From: Candidatus Shapirobacteria bacterium
GTDB lineage: Bacteria > Patescibacteriota > Microgenomatia > UBA12405
Reading direction: 5' to 3'
Assembly: GCA_016188545.1 (NCBI GenBank)
Contig: JACPHO010000005.1
Coordinates: forward strand, 1-39,742
Length of the DNA: 39,742 bases
The notes under the pieces are model-generated. The model was not told the origin of the DNA and ran no database searches. It worked only from the letters and a program-made list of their open reading frames with translations. The number at the start of each line of letters is the position of its first letter. The stretch's first letter is position 1. The translations under genes were made by a program, and so were the position numbers. Below, piece by piece: positions 6,836-14,608 of this stretch.

Positions 6836-7779
6836 GACTCTATTCGTACTCCTTCTGCATTAACTGAAACATCAATGACTTGACCTCCAGTATTTTTTAT
6901 TGCTTTCTCAACAAGCCTTCTTTTACTCTCATCAACAAGAGCAATCATACAATCTCCACCTCCTGCGCCAGATAATTTTGCCCCATATGCGCCCCTGCTT
7001 AGCGAGGCAGCAATCATTAAATCTAGTTTTTTGGTACTCACGCCTAAGTTTTTCAAAAACATTTGATTTTTATTCATAAGCTCTCCCGTTTGCTTCCAAT
7101 CTTTCTTTTCTAATGCTTCCTGTGCGTTAGCTACCACTTTTGCGATTTCAATAAACACTTTTGTTTTTCTTGAAACTTGATTGATAATCGCTATTGTATC
7201 TGCTTTTTTACCGCTATACCCAACAACTATTGGAAGCTCTGATACAGATAATGGTTTTACTATTTCCCCTCCAGTTACAAAATACAGTGTTCCACCATAT
7301 ATGGCTGCAGCCACATCAAACCCAGAACCTTTTTTCTGAATATCAATTACTGTTTTGTAAGCTAAATCAAAAATTTGTTTATTATCCAAATTTATATTGA
7401 ACAATTCCGATAATGCCTTAATAACACAAACTGTTGATGCAGAAGATGATCCAAATCCAAATAAGGAACTAAATTCAGATGTAGTTAAAATTTTAATACC
7501 GTGTTTTAAAGGGTATTTTTTAACAAAGTTTTTGACTGCCATCTCAACAAACCTTGCTTCCTTTGGAATATCACCTTTCCCTAACTCGGAAATTGATTTT
7601 TGGTAACTGGTAATGTCTACATCTGGAGCTTGAAGTTCAAAAGATGAGGTATTTGTAAACTCAACTGTTGCCTTCATTCTTTGATTTACAGCAGTAACAA
7701 TACAAGGTTTTTGAAATAGTGCGGCATGCTCGCCAAAAAGCATCAGTTTTCCAGGAGCCGATACAGTAATTTTATTCAC
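6832..7779 (-). CDS. Phosphomevalonate kinase-like GHMP kinase
   Basis: A GHMP kinase of 315 residues, the second kinase of the operon. Motifs: ITVSAPGKLMLFGEHAALF at the N-terminus, FGFGSSSASTVCVIKAL (ATP loop) near residue 110, KKGSGFDVAAAIYGG near 155 and a C-terminal AKLSGAGGGDCMIAL. The GSGxDVAxxxYGG form is closer to phosphomevalonate kinase than to mevalonate kinase, and position between mevalonate kinase and the decarboxylase agrees. I start it at GTG 7779, preceded by GGAGGG about 7 nt upstream, rather than the GTG at 7797 used in the track. It overlaps mevalonate kinase by 8 nt. The exact substrate is inferred. Confidence 0.82.
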   Translation of the reverse strand: MNKITVSAPGKLMLFGEHAALFQKPCIVTAVNQRMKATVEFTNTSSFELQAPDVDITSYQKSISELGKGDIPKEARFVEMAVKNFVKKYPLKHGIKILTTSEFSSLFGFGSSSASTVCVIKALSELFNINLDNKQIFDLAYKTVIDIQKKGSGFDVAAAIYGGTLYFVTGGEIVKPLSVSELPIVVGYSGKKADTIAIINQVSRKTKVFIEIAKVVANAQEALEKKDWKQTGELMNKNQMFLKNLGVSTKKLDLMIAASLSRGAYGAKLSGAGGGDCMIALVDESKRRLVEKAIKNTGGQVIDVSVNAEGVRIES

Positions 7780-8683
7780 GTCGCAATCCCTCCACACCTA
7801 ACTCTGTTTGAAAGAAAGGAAATTTTCTTTTTTTGGCAATTTTTTTAATTATTTCTGGATCTTTGTGATATGTTAAAAGCATACCTACACCTTTTGTCCT
7901 TCCGCCACCGCCAGAAATTTTTGCAGCCCCCCCTGCATTTTCAATTTCTCGGATTATTAATTGCACAATTTCAGAAACAACGCCAATGCTTTCAAGATTT
8001 TTTTCTCCTTGCTTTATAATACGAATAAAATTTTTCTCATCGCCATTTTTTATAACTTCAGCCAGTTCGTTTGTCAATTTCTCTTGGTCTTGTAAAAAAA
8101 AATCAGTAATCCGAGCCAACTTTACCATTTCTGCTGTTGATTCAACTGGTTTTCCGGTGTTAATAAGCACAAAATTTTGTGCTAGTTTTTCGGGTATGGA
8201 AAAGGGCAGGTGTTTGATGATTTTTTCATCTCTATTTATCTTCTGGAACCAAATCAATCCTCCAAAAACTACAGCTGCATTATCTCCACCAGACGGATTG
8301 CCATGAAATACTTTTTCTGCTTCAAAGGCAAGTTTATTAACGCTATTTCTATCCCAAGATATTTTTAAGATTGACAATATTGCTGCAATACAAGCAGCTG
8401 ACACTGCAGCCGATGAGCCAAGACCAGATCCTACTGGGATTTTTGAGTCAATAACAAGTTTAAACTTAGGAATCTCTTTGATGTTATATTCTTTTTTTAT
8501 TATTGGCTCAATAATTTTAGAAATTTTTAATCTACAAGGTTTAGAAGAAGGAGAAATTGAAACCTTAACTCTTAATTCAACTGAATGCAAAAGCGCTGGT
8601 TTTCCATACACCACAGCATGTTCACCAAGAAGATGAATTTTGGCAGGAACAGAAATATTAATATGGTTTGACTTTAATACCAT
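7772..8683 (-). CDS. mvk: Mevalonate kinase
   Basis: A 303-residue GHMP kinase that phosphorylates mevalonate at C5. It shows VPAKIHLLGEHAVVYGKPAL at the N-terminus, IPVGSGLGSSAAVSAAC (P-loop-like ATP site) around residue 88, HGNPSGGDNAAVVFGG around 137-152 with the catalytic Asp, and AKISGGGGRTKGVGMLL near the C-terminus. Usual members have SGxD with a larger residue at x; here it is Gly. The start at 8683 lies inside the last codons of the DUF35 gene (26-nt overlap). Length is normal for archaeal and bacterial mevalonate kinases. Confidence 0.93.
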   Translation of the reverse strand: MVLKSNHINISVPAKIHLLGEHAVVYGKPALLHSVELRVKVSISPSSKPCRLKISKIIEPIIKKEYNIKEIPKFKLVIDSKIPVGSGLGSSAAVSAACIAAILSILKISWDRNSVNKLAFEAEKVFHGNPSGGDNAAVVFGGLIWFQKINRDEKIIKHLPFSIPEKLAQNFVLINTGKPVESTAEMVKLARITDFFLQDQEKLTNELAEVIKNGDEKNFIRIIKQGEKNLESIGVVSEIVQLIIREIENAGGAAKISGGGGRTKGVGMLLTYHKDPEIIKKIAKKRKFPFFQTELGVEGLRRE

Positions 8684-8954
8684 ATTGAATCACATCTTGC
8701 GGCCTCTGTCTTCCAATGCGACGCACAACCGTCACCACATTTTGTCCTATTGCTGGTTCATCTTCAAAATCAACAAATTGTACTGTTGTACGCTGTCCAT
8801 TTCTAAACTCCACAATCCCTGCATAATACGGTACATCTGCCTCAAATCCAGACGGTGCCACATATACTTTTGTCCACGAAACAATTTTGGCAACTTTACC
8901 TATTTGTTTATGTATATTTTTAGCTTGCCGCCAATTTGAAACTAAATTAGTCAT
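8658..8954 (-). CDS. DUF35 OB-fold protein lacking the zinc ribbon
   Basis: A 98-residue protein. In archaea the thiolase, HMG-CoA synthase and a DUF35 protein form one complex that channels acetoacetyl-CoA. DUF35 proteins normally carry an N-terminal four-cysteine zinc ribbon followed by an OB fold. Here only the OB fold remains: VYVAPSGFEADVPYYAGIVEF, TTVQFVDF, IGQNVVTVVRRIG and the terminal YGIKVKP. There are no cysteines at all, and the N-terminal helix NWRQAKNIHKQIG leads straight into the OB fold. It sits exactly between thiolase (ATGA overlap) and mevalonate kinase, the operon context expected for the complex. Confidence 0.88.
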   Translation of the reverse strand: MTNLVSNWRQAKNIHKQIGKVAKIVSWTKVYVAPSGFEADVPYYAGIVEFRNGQRTTVQFVDFEDEPAIGQNVVTVVRRIGRQRPQDVIQYGIKVKPY

Positions 8955-10084
8955 ACTTGTAAAACATGAACTACAACCGTTGCTCCTGTTCCTCCTACGT
9001 TTTGTGCCAGTCCAACTTTTGCACCCTTTACCTGACGGTTTAACGCATTGCCCCGCAATTGATTTGTAATTTCAACTATTTGCTTAACTCCTGTAGCAGC
9101 CAAGGGGTGACCGCAGGCCTTAAGCCCTCCAGATGTATTAACCGGCATTTTGCTGCCAAGCTTTGTTTGCCCACTGGAAACATATTGTCCACCTTCTCCT
9201 TTTTCACAAAAACCCAAATCTTCCATTGCCATAATCTCGGCAACAGTAAAACAATCATGCACTTCTAAAACATCAATATCAGAAAGAGAGACTCCTGCCT
9301 GCCTTAATGCTTTTTCCCCTGCAATTTTTGTTGCCGCAACCTCGGTTAAACTTTTGCGTTTAGCAAGACCAATTGTGTCAGTTGCAACTGTGCTGGCCCT
9401 AATAGCAACACCCTTTCTAACTGATTTTTTTGTAAGAACAACTGCTGCGGCCCCATCCGAGATAGGAGAAGAATCAAAAAGAGTAAATGGATAACTTATA
9501 GAGGGACTACCAAGCACTTTCTCAATCGAGACTTCAAAAGGAAAATGCGCATGTTCATTTAAGCTGGCATGGAAATGGTTTTTTACGGCAACTTGCGCCA
9601 TTTGCTCACGAGTTGTACCAAACTCCTCCATATGTGCTCTTGCCATAAGAGCATACAATCCTGGAAAAGTAAGCCCAGCTAATCGCTCTTCTTCAGCTCC
9701 TGCGCCCATTAAAGCTGTTGTTATCTCACACGTTGACACATCGGTCATTTTTTCAACCCCCAAAACTAAAACTGTTTCATATATGCCAGACAAGATTGCC
9801 GCAACTGCTTGATGTACTGCAAGGCCACCAGATGCACATGCCCCCTCTATCCTTACTGCAGATACTGATAAACCAAGCAGTGTTGCCACAACGGCTCCCA
9901 AATGGTCTTGTCCATCAAGTTTTGAAGACAACATATTAGCCACAAATACTGCATCAATCTTTTTTGTATCAAGACCGCTATCCTCTATTGCTTTGACAGA
10001 TGCTTCCTCGGCTAAATCAAAAATTGATTTATCCCACAACTCACCGAATTTTGTCATTCCAACACCTGCAATTGCTACTTTCAT
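8951..10084 (-). CDS. Archaeal-type acetyl-CoA acetyltransferase (thiolase)
   Basis: Condenses two acetyl-CoA into acetoacetyl-CoA, the first step of the mevalonate pathway. The 377-residue product has the nucleophile loop RIEGACASGGLAVHQA (Cys83), VLEVHDCFTVAEIMAMEDLG, the CGHPLAATG histidine/cysteine motif (KACGHPLAATGV) and a C-terminal QNVGGTGATVVVHVL. This set matches the SCP-x/archaeal thiolase branch that pairs with HMG-CoA synthase and DUF35 rather than classical bacterial AtoB. ATG 10084 forms an ATGA overlap with the HMG-CoA synthase stop; the track start (10090) is a second in-frame ATG two codons upstream. Confidence 0.93.
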   Translation of the reverse strand: MKVAIAGVGMTKFGELWDKSIFDLAEEASVKAIEDSGLDTKKIDAVFVANMLSSKLDGQDHLGAVVATLLGLSVSAVRIEGACASGGLAVHQAVAAILSGIYETVLVLGVEKMTDVSTCEITTALMGAGAEEERLAGLTFPGLYALMARAHMEEFGTTREQMAQVAVKNHFHASLNEHAHFPFEVSIEKVLGSPSISYPFTLFDSSPISDGAAAVVLTKKSVRKGVAIRASTVATDTIGLAKRKSLTEVAATKIAGEKALRQAGVSLSDIDVLEVHDCFTVAEIMAMEDLGFCEKGEGGQYVSSGQTKLGSKMPVNTSGGLKACGHPLAATGVKQIVEITNQLRGNALNRQVKGAKVGLAQNVGGTGATVVVHVLQV

Positions 10085-11124
10085 AAACATTGCTTATTCA
10101 TTGCGCATTTTGTTAAAAAGTTGTAATCAACGTATACTTTTTGCTCAATTTGAGACAAAATAGTTTTTGTATTTTGTTTTTGAAATGTAATAATATCTTT
10201 TGTCGTTTTTATAATAAATGCATCAGCACCGGCACCTGATCCATAGGAACAGAAAAAAATGGTGTCATTTGGGTGGGCTATATCTAAAACTGCCGCCAGA
10301 CCAGCTAGAGATGAGCCAGAATACGGATTGCCAATTTTATCAACCACAAAACCTGCTTGGATTTGTTCGTAATCGAATCCAAGCCGCTTTGCCACCTCTT
10401 TAGGAAACTTGCCATTTGGCATATGAAATACTGCATAAGTAAAATCGCTTTGCTTCTTTTTTACTTTTGCAAGAAGTGTCTTTGATGCATTAATAACATG
10501 GTTAAAATATGCTGGTTCTCCAGTAAACCTGCCTCCATGAGATGGAAATGCTTGGCCGTCTCTTCGCCAAAAATCTGGCGTGTTTGAGGTAAAAGAAACA
10601 AAATCAACAATTTCTGCAATAACTCGTTTTTTTCCAAGGATATACGCTGCCGCTGCACTTGCCGCTGTGTACTCCAAAATATCTCCCTGTTTTGCTTGGG
10701 CAACATCACTTCCAATTGCTAATCCATAATCAATTTTGCGACTCGCAACAAGTCCCCACAGAAATTGCATGCCTGCAGTTGCGGCTTTACAGGCAAATTG
10801 CAAATCCGCTGCAAAATAATGATTGCCAACACCAAGCATTTCTCCAACAATGGTTGAGGTAGGTTTTACTGCATAGGGATGTGATTCTGATCCAACAGTA
10901 ATTGCTCCAATTTTTAATGGGTCAATTTCCCCATTTGTTAGTGCTCTAAGCCCTGCTTCAACAGCAAGTGTTGCTGCGTCTTCATCTGACGATGCTATTG
11001 CTTTTTCTTCAATCTGCAATCCTGCAGTTACTTCCGCAGAGTCTCTTTTTAAGGCCTTGGCAATATCCGAAATTTTTATTCTGTATTTTGGGATATATGT
11101 GCCGTATGAAACAATACCAGTCAT
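10081..11124 (-). CDS. Hydroxymethylglutaryl-CoA synthase, archaeal type
   Basis: Adds acetyl-CoA to acetoacetyl-CoA to make HMG-CoA. The 347-residue length and the motifs VGSESHPYAVKPT (catalytic Glu, about residue 80), DLQFACKAATAG (nucleophile Cys112) and VFHMPNGKFPKEVAKRLGF (catalytic His) are those of archaeal HMG-CoA synthase, which is shorter than the eukaryotic and Firmicutes MvaS forms. IGNPYSGSSLAGLAAVLD and YGSGAGADAF near the C-terminus also fit. It overlaps HMG-CoA reductase and thiolase by ATGA on both sides, consistent with stoichiometric production of the complex. Confidence 0.94.
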   Translation of the reverse strand: MTGIVSYGTYIPKYRIKISDIAKALKRDSAEVTAGLQIEEKAIASSDEDAATLAVEAGLRALTNGEIDPLKIGAITVGSESHPYAVKPTSTIVGEMLGVGNHYFAADLQFACKAATAGMQFLWGLVASRKIDYGLAIGSDVAQAKQGDILEYTAASAAAAYILGKKRVIAEIVDFVSFTSNTPDFWRRDGQAFPSHGGRFTGEPAYFNHVINASKTLLAKVKKKQSDFTYAVFHMPNGKFPKEVAKRLGFDYEQIQAGFVVDKIGNPYSGSSLAGLAAVLDIAHPNDTIFFCSYGSGAGADAFIIKTTKDIITFQKQNTKTILSQIEQKVYVDYNFLTKCAMNKQCL

Positions 11125-12254
11125 CTTTTTTCTCTTCCTAACCTTTCGTGTGCACGCGCTAACGAACCTTCTGCTAAACTTGCCAACAATGATAATTCTC
11201 CAGCAAGCACTGCTCCCGCAATAATTTCTGCAAACTCTTTGGAATTTTGAACTCCCATTATTGATAATGCTTCTTTTTGAGTGGCAAGATTTGTTCCACC
11301 ACCAACTGTTCCCACCATAAGTGCCGGCAAATAAATAGAAAAATATAAATCTCCATTCTCTAAAATTTCTGCATCTGTTACTCCCAAGCTCCCTTCCACA
11401 ACGTGGGCAGGATCCTGCCCGGTTGCCAAAAATATAGCAGCGATAATATTGGCAAAATGGGCATTAAAACCCAAAGAGCCGCTTAGAATAGAACCTAAGT
11501 GAACTTTTCGCTCAACCACCTCTGCAATTTTCTCGGGCGTAGTTTTTAAGATTTCTCCAACAACTTTTTTAGGCAGAACAACTTCTGCCCAAACCTTTTT
11601 CCCCCGTCCTAAAATAAAATTTAACCAGGCAGGTTTTTTATCTATATCAAAATTGCCAGCTAAAGACACACATGTTGCTTTGGTTTTTTGCTCAATTATT
11701 TTTGCCATTTCTTCTGTTGCTATAGTTACCATATTCATGCCCATGGCATCCTGGGTATCAAAATAAAATCTGACAAATAAATTTCTGCCTAAAACTTTAT
11801 AATCCGCTTTTAGCAATTTTAAGTGTGATGAGGTGCTTGCAGCGATTTTAGCTAAATACTTAAAATTTTCTTCAATCCAAATTTCGGCCTTCATTGCCGT
11901 ACCTAAATTTTTGGCTTTAAAAACAGGACCTCTGGTCATGCCGACATTTTCTACATAAACAGTGGCTCCTCCTGAAAGAGATATTGCCTTACACCCCCGA
12001 TTAACCGAGGCCACCAGCGCTCCTTCTGTAGTTGCCAAAGGCAGATAATAACTTTGATCATTAATAATTTTTAGAGGACCGGCAATGCCTAGTGGAACGT
12101 GGATTGCGCCGATGACGTTTTCGCAATTTCGAGAGGAAACAATTGCCTCATCAAATGCATATGAGGCAATATTTTGCAGTTTTATTTGTAACTCTTTTTC
12201 AACTCCAACTCTTCGCTCTTTGGCGCTTTTGAAGCCTCGTAAGTCCACAACCAT
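11121..12254 (-). CDS. hmgA: HMG-CoA reductase, class I
   Basis: Reduces HMG-CoA to mevalonate with two NADPH, the committed step. The 377-residue catalytic domain has CENVIGAIHVPLGIAGPL, LATTEGALVASVNRG (catalytic Glu), TQDAMGMNMV (cofactor/HMG loop), NFDIDKKPAWLN (catalytic Lys), GQDPAHVVEGS (catalytic Asp), GTVGGGTNLATQ and the C-terminal AHERLG His. The DKKPAWLN and DAMGMNMV forms are class I as in archaea, not the class II enzyme of most mevalonate-using bacteria. No membrane segment is present, so the enzyme is soluble. It is the first gene of the operon and has its own promoter. Confidence 0.95.
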   Translation of the reverse strand: MVVDLRGFKSAKERRVGVEKELQIKLQNIASYAFDEAIVSSRNCENVIGAIHVPLGIAGPLKIINDQSYYLPLATTEGALVASVNRGCKAISLSGGATVYVENVGMTRGPVFKAKNLGTAMKAEIWIEENFKYLAKIAASTSSHLKLLKADYKVLGRNLFVRFYFDTQDAMGMNMVTIATEEMAKIIEQKTKATCVSLAGNFDIDKKPAWLNFILGRGKKVWAEVVLPKKVVGEILKTTPEKIAEVVERKVHLGSILSGSLGFNAHFANIIAAIFLATGQDPAHVVEGSLGVTDAEILENGDLYFSIYLPALMVGTVGGGTNLATQKEALSIMGVQNSKEFAEIIAGAVLAGELSLLASLAEGSLARAHERLGREKR

Positions 12255-12268
12255 ACAAAAATCCTTAT

Positions 12269-12322
12269 ATTATAGTCGGAAAAATCACCATAATCATTCG
12301 GTTGTAAAATTTGTGCTATACT
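12269..12322. promoter_or_regulatory. Divergent promoters: mevalonate operon (minus) and ECF sigma operon (plus)
   Basis: Minus strand: TATAAT (complement of 12269-12274) with a weak -35, then 14 nt to the HMG-CoA reductase ATG; AAGGA in that leader is a usable Shine-Dalgarno. Plus strand: TATACT (12317-12322) lies 7 nt before the sigma ATG at 12330, implying a leaderless mRNA. No consensus -35 is present on the plus side, so autoregulation by the sigma factor itself is possible. Confidence 0.5.
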
Positions 12323-12329
12323 CATAATC

Positions 12330-12881
12330 ATGATTTCTCTTATTGAGAAAATTTTACAGGGAGACAAAAGAGCAACTGTTGCGTTTTACCAACAGTACTC
12401 GCCTAACATCTTTGATTACCTGAAAAAACGGCTCCCGAGAGAGGAAGATGCCCAAGAAGTTTTACACGATGTTTTTTTGGAGGCACTTGACGCGCTTCCT
12501 CTTCTTCGTAAGAAGGAAAGTATTAGCTCCTGGCTCTACACAATCGCGCGAAACGAGGTTGTTGATTTTTATCGTAAGCAAAAAATAAAATCTATTCTTC
12601 TCTCCCAAATTCCCTTTCTGCAACTGGTGGCTAATGAGGTAAACCAACCAGAGTTTGAGTACGAGAAAGAACGTGTTCGTGAACGGATTGAAAAATCATT
12701 CTCTCTTTTGTCTCCTCATCACCAAAAAATATTGCGCCTCCATTATGAAGACGGAATTGCTGTAAAACAGCTTGCTATTTTTTTTAATCTCTCTTTCAAG
12801 GCAACTGAATCACTCCTTTTTAGAGCACGACAAAGTTTTATTCGTGCCTATGAACGAACAGCAGTTTCTTTTGGAACTTGA
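12330..12881 (+). CDS. ECF-type RNA polymerase sigma factor
   Basis: A 183-residue sigma-70 family protein with region 2 (YSPNIFDYLKKRL, AQEVLHDVFLEALDALP, SISSWLYTIARNEVVDFYR) and region 4 (LLSPHHQKILRLHYEDGIAVKQLA, then FKATESLLFRARQSF). No region 1 or 3 is present, the layout of ECF sigmas. It directs polymerase to a special promoter set, usually in response to an envelope signal. The two following small membrane proteins overlap it (32 nt, then ATGA) and are the likely regulators. The target promoter cannot be read from this window. Confidence 0.92.
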   Translation: MISLIEKILQGDKRATVAFYQQYSPNIFDYLKKRLPREEDAQEVLHDVFLEALDALPLLRKKESISSWLYTIARNEVVDFYRKQKIKSILLSQIPFLQLVANEVNQPEFEYEKERVRERIEKSFSLLSPHHQKILRLHYEDGIAVKQLAIFFNLSFKATESLLFRARQSFIRAYERTAVSFGT

Positions 12882-13077
12882 AAACAGAGCAAGAGAACAA
12901 GAAGCGTTAATGGAAAGAATGCTCATGCCAAAAGCAGTGTTTTCTGTGAGCGTTTGGCTAGGACGTCATCCTTGGCGCTTTCTTGTCCCTCTTGCCCTTA
13001 CATTAACACTCCTGTTTCGATTTGCCTTTGGGAAACCATACAGTGAGCTTATTTTGTGGCTCTTTGGTTACGTATGA
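12850..13077 (+). CDS. Small single-pass membrane protein, candidate anti-sigma partner
   Basis: A 75-residue protein with a charged cytosolic N-terminus (MNEQQFLLELENRAREQEAL) and one hydrophobic helix around residues 46-61 (FLVPLALTLTLLFRFAF), then a short tail. It overlaps the sigma gene by 32 nt, a sign of coupling. Anti-sigma factors of ECF sigmas usually have a cytosolic sigma-binding segment and one membrane helix; this matches in outline but lacks a recognisable zinc-binding HxxxCxxC motif. The role is an inference from position. The track start is upstream in the sigma gene; ATG 12850 gives the natural N-terminus. Confidence 0.6.
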   Translation: MNEQQFLLELENRAREQEALMERMLMPKAVFSVSVWLGRHPWRFLVPLALTLTLLFRFAFGKPYSELILWLFGYV

Positions 13078-13391
13078 AAAACAGCACAATGATTATTTTT
13101 ATCACCTATGTTTGGACAAAAGTTCTCTTAGGTCTTGTTGTGCATCCCTATAAATCAGTGCGAGAAGTCAGTCGTCACCGAGTGCTTTTACCAGTAGTTC
13201 TTTCTCCCCTCTATGCACTTATTGGGCTTTTTCTTTTAGGTAGAATTGGCTCATTTCTGTTTGAAGTTTCCGGATTTAAACGTGAACTCATCTCTTTAGT
13301 CTTGAGTACGGGCCTTATTTCAATTTTACTATGGCAATTTTTATTGCTCTATTTGCTCTTAAGTTTTCTCCTCGCCTTCCGAAGATCCTAG
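13074..13391 (+). CDS. Multi-pass membrane protein of the sigma operon
   Basis: A 105-residue hydrophobic protein with about three membrane helices (MIIFITYVWTKVLLGLVV; VVLSPLYALIGLFLLG; ISILLWQFLLLYLLLSFLLAF) separated by a basic loop (HPYKSVREVSRHR). It starts in an ATGA overlap with the previous gene, making a coupled three-gene set sigma-membrane-membrane. It could be a Yip1-like or signal-sensing partner of the candidate anti-sigma protein; I recognise no family. The start at 13074 was chosen over the track start because of the overlap. It converges with metK, leaving 8 nt. Confidence 0.6.
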   Translation: MKNSTMIIFITYVWTKVLLGLVVHPYKSVREVSRHRVLLPVVLSPLYALIGLFLLGRIGSFLFEVSGFKRELISLVLSTGLISILLWQFLLLYLLLSFLLAFRRS

Positions 13392-13399
13392 TCCACAAT

Positions 13400-14554
13400 T
13401 TAAATTTTTACTGCCTGTTTTAACTGCGAGATTTTGTCGGTTTTTTCCCAGGGGAATTCGCTTCTGCCAAAATGGCCGTAGACTGCAGTTTGGCGGTAAA
13501 TTGGACGTTTGAGATCAAGCGTTTTTATAATACCGGCAGGCGTCATATCGAAAACCTTACGAATTGCTTTCTCAACTTTTTTGTCACTAATCTTTCCTGT
13601 ACCAAATGTGGTTACATGAACAGAAACTGGCTCCGGATATCCAATGGCATAGGCTAACTGCACTTCGCATTTGTCCGAAAGTTTTGCTGCCACAACATTT
13701 TTGGCAATATAACGCGCCATATAGGCGCCGCTTCTGTCTTGTTTGTTTGGTACTTTGCCGGAAAATGCCCCACCTCCGTGCCTGGCCATGCCGCCATAAG
13801 TATCAACAATTATTTTTCTTCCCGTTACTCCAGTATCTCCTTGTGGACCACCTGTTACAAATTTACCTGTTTCGTTAATATAAATTTTGGCGTTTTTGTT
13901 AAGCAACTTTCCGCATATCGGATTAATAACGTGTTTAATAATGTCGGCGCGAATTTTTTTGTAGGGAATGCCGTCATCGTGCTGGGCGGCAACAACCACA
14001 GTTTCGATACCAACCGGTTTGTCGTTTTCGTAATTTACAGACACCTGTGTTTTTCCATCGGGACGCAGATATGGAATTATTTTCTTTTTTCTAACCTCGG
14101 CTAGTCTTCTTGCCATTTTATGGGCCAGCATTATCGGCATGGGCATAAGCTCGGGAGTTTCCCGGCAGGCAAACCCAACCATCATGCCCTGATCCCCTGC
14201 TCCCTGCTTTTTATGGAGGGCTTTTTGGGGGTCTTCACCTTGAGCTATATCACCACTTTGTTCGTGGATTACGTTAACCACAGAACAGCTTTTGTAATCT
14301 ATGCCATAATCAGCATTTATATACCCAATATCCTTTAGAACATCCCGGACAATTTTTTGCACATCAACGTACGTTTTAGTTGTGATTTCTCCTCCAACCA
14401 GCACAAGACCAGTTGTGGTAAATACCTCACAGCAACATGCGCCATTGGGATCATCTTTTAATACTGCGTCCAAAACACTGTCTGCTACCTGATCGCAAAT
14501 TTTATCCGGATGACCTTCAGTTACAGATTCTGATGTAAAAGTATAATTCGTCAT
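13400..14554 (-). CDS. metK: S-adenosylmethionine synthetase
   Basis: Makes SAM from methionine and ATP. The 384-residue protein shows [17 protein letters not shown] at the N-terminus, [12 protein letters not shown] around residue 117, [23 protein letters not shown] around 237, and [19 protein letters not shown], all diagnostic for bacterial MetK. Length is standard. It has its own promoter rather than the riboswitch of the metF operon, and follows the MetE-like genes on the same strand, so methionine made by them feeds SAM synthesis. SAM from here would also supply the methyltransferase at 34933. Confidence 0.97.
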   Translation of the reverse strand: MTNYTFTSESVTEGHPDKICDQVADSVLDAVLKDDPNGACCCEVFTTTGLVLVGGEITTKTYVDVQKIVRDVLKDIGYINADYGIDYKSCSVVNVIHEQSGDIAQGEDPQKALHKKQGAGDQGMMVGFACRETPELMPMPIMLAHKMARRLAEVRKKKIIPYLRPDGKTQVSVNYENDKPVGIETVVVAAQHDDGIPYKKIRADIIKHVINPICGKLLNKNAKIYINETGKFVTGGPQGDTGVTGRKIIVDTYGGMARHGGGAFSGKVPNKQDRSGAYMARYIAKNVVAAKLSDKCEVQLAYAIGYPEPVSVHVTTFGTGKISDKKVEKAIRKVFDMTPAGIIKTLDLKRPIYRQTAVYGHFGRSEFPWEKTDKISQLKQAVKI

Positions 14555-14567
14555 TTAGATAAATTGT

Positions 14568-14596
14568 AGATTACACTACCAACTTTTCTTTGTCAA
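14568..14596 (-). promoter_or_regulatory. metK promoter
   Basis: Minus strand TTGACA (complement of 14591-14596), 17-nt spacer, TAATCT (complement of 14568-14573), 13 nt before the metK ATG. Perfect -35, good spacing. The transcript leader is only about 6 nt, too short for a riboswitch. Confidence 0.75.
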
Positions 14597-14608
14597 GAAT
14601 AACTTTCT

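Noticed and set aside
10218-10862. Opposite-strand ORFs in the mevalonate operon (10218, 10659 and similar)
   Set aside because: They are shadows of HMGS with Gln/His/Leu-rich translations and no motifs.
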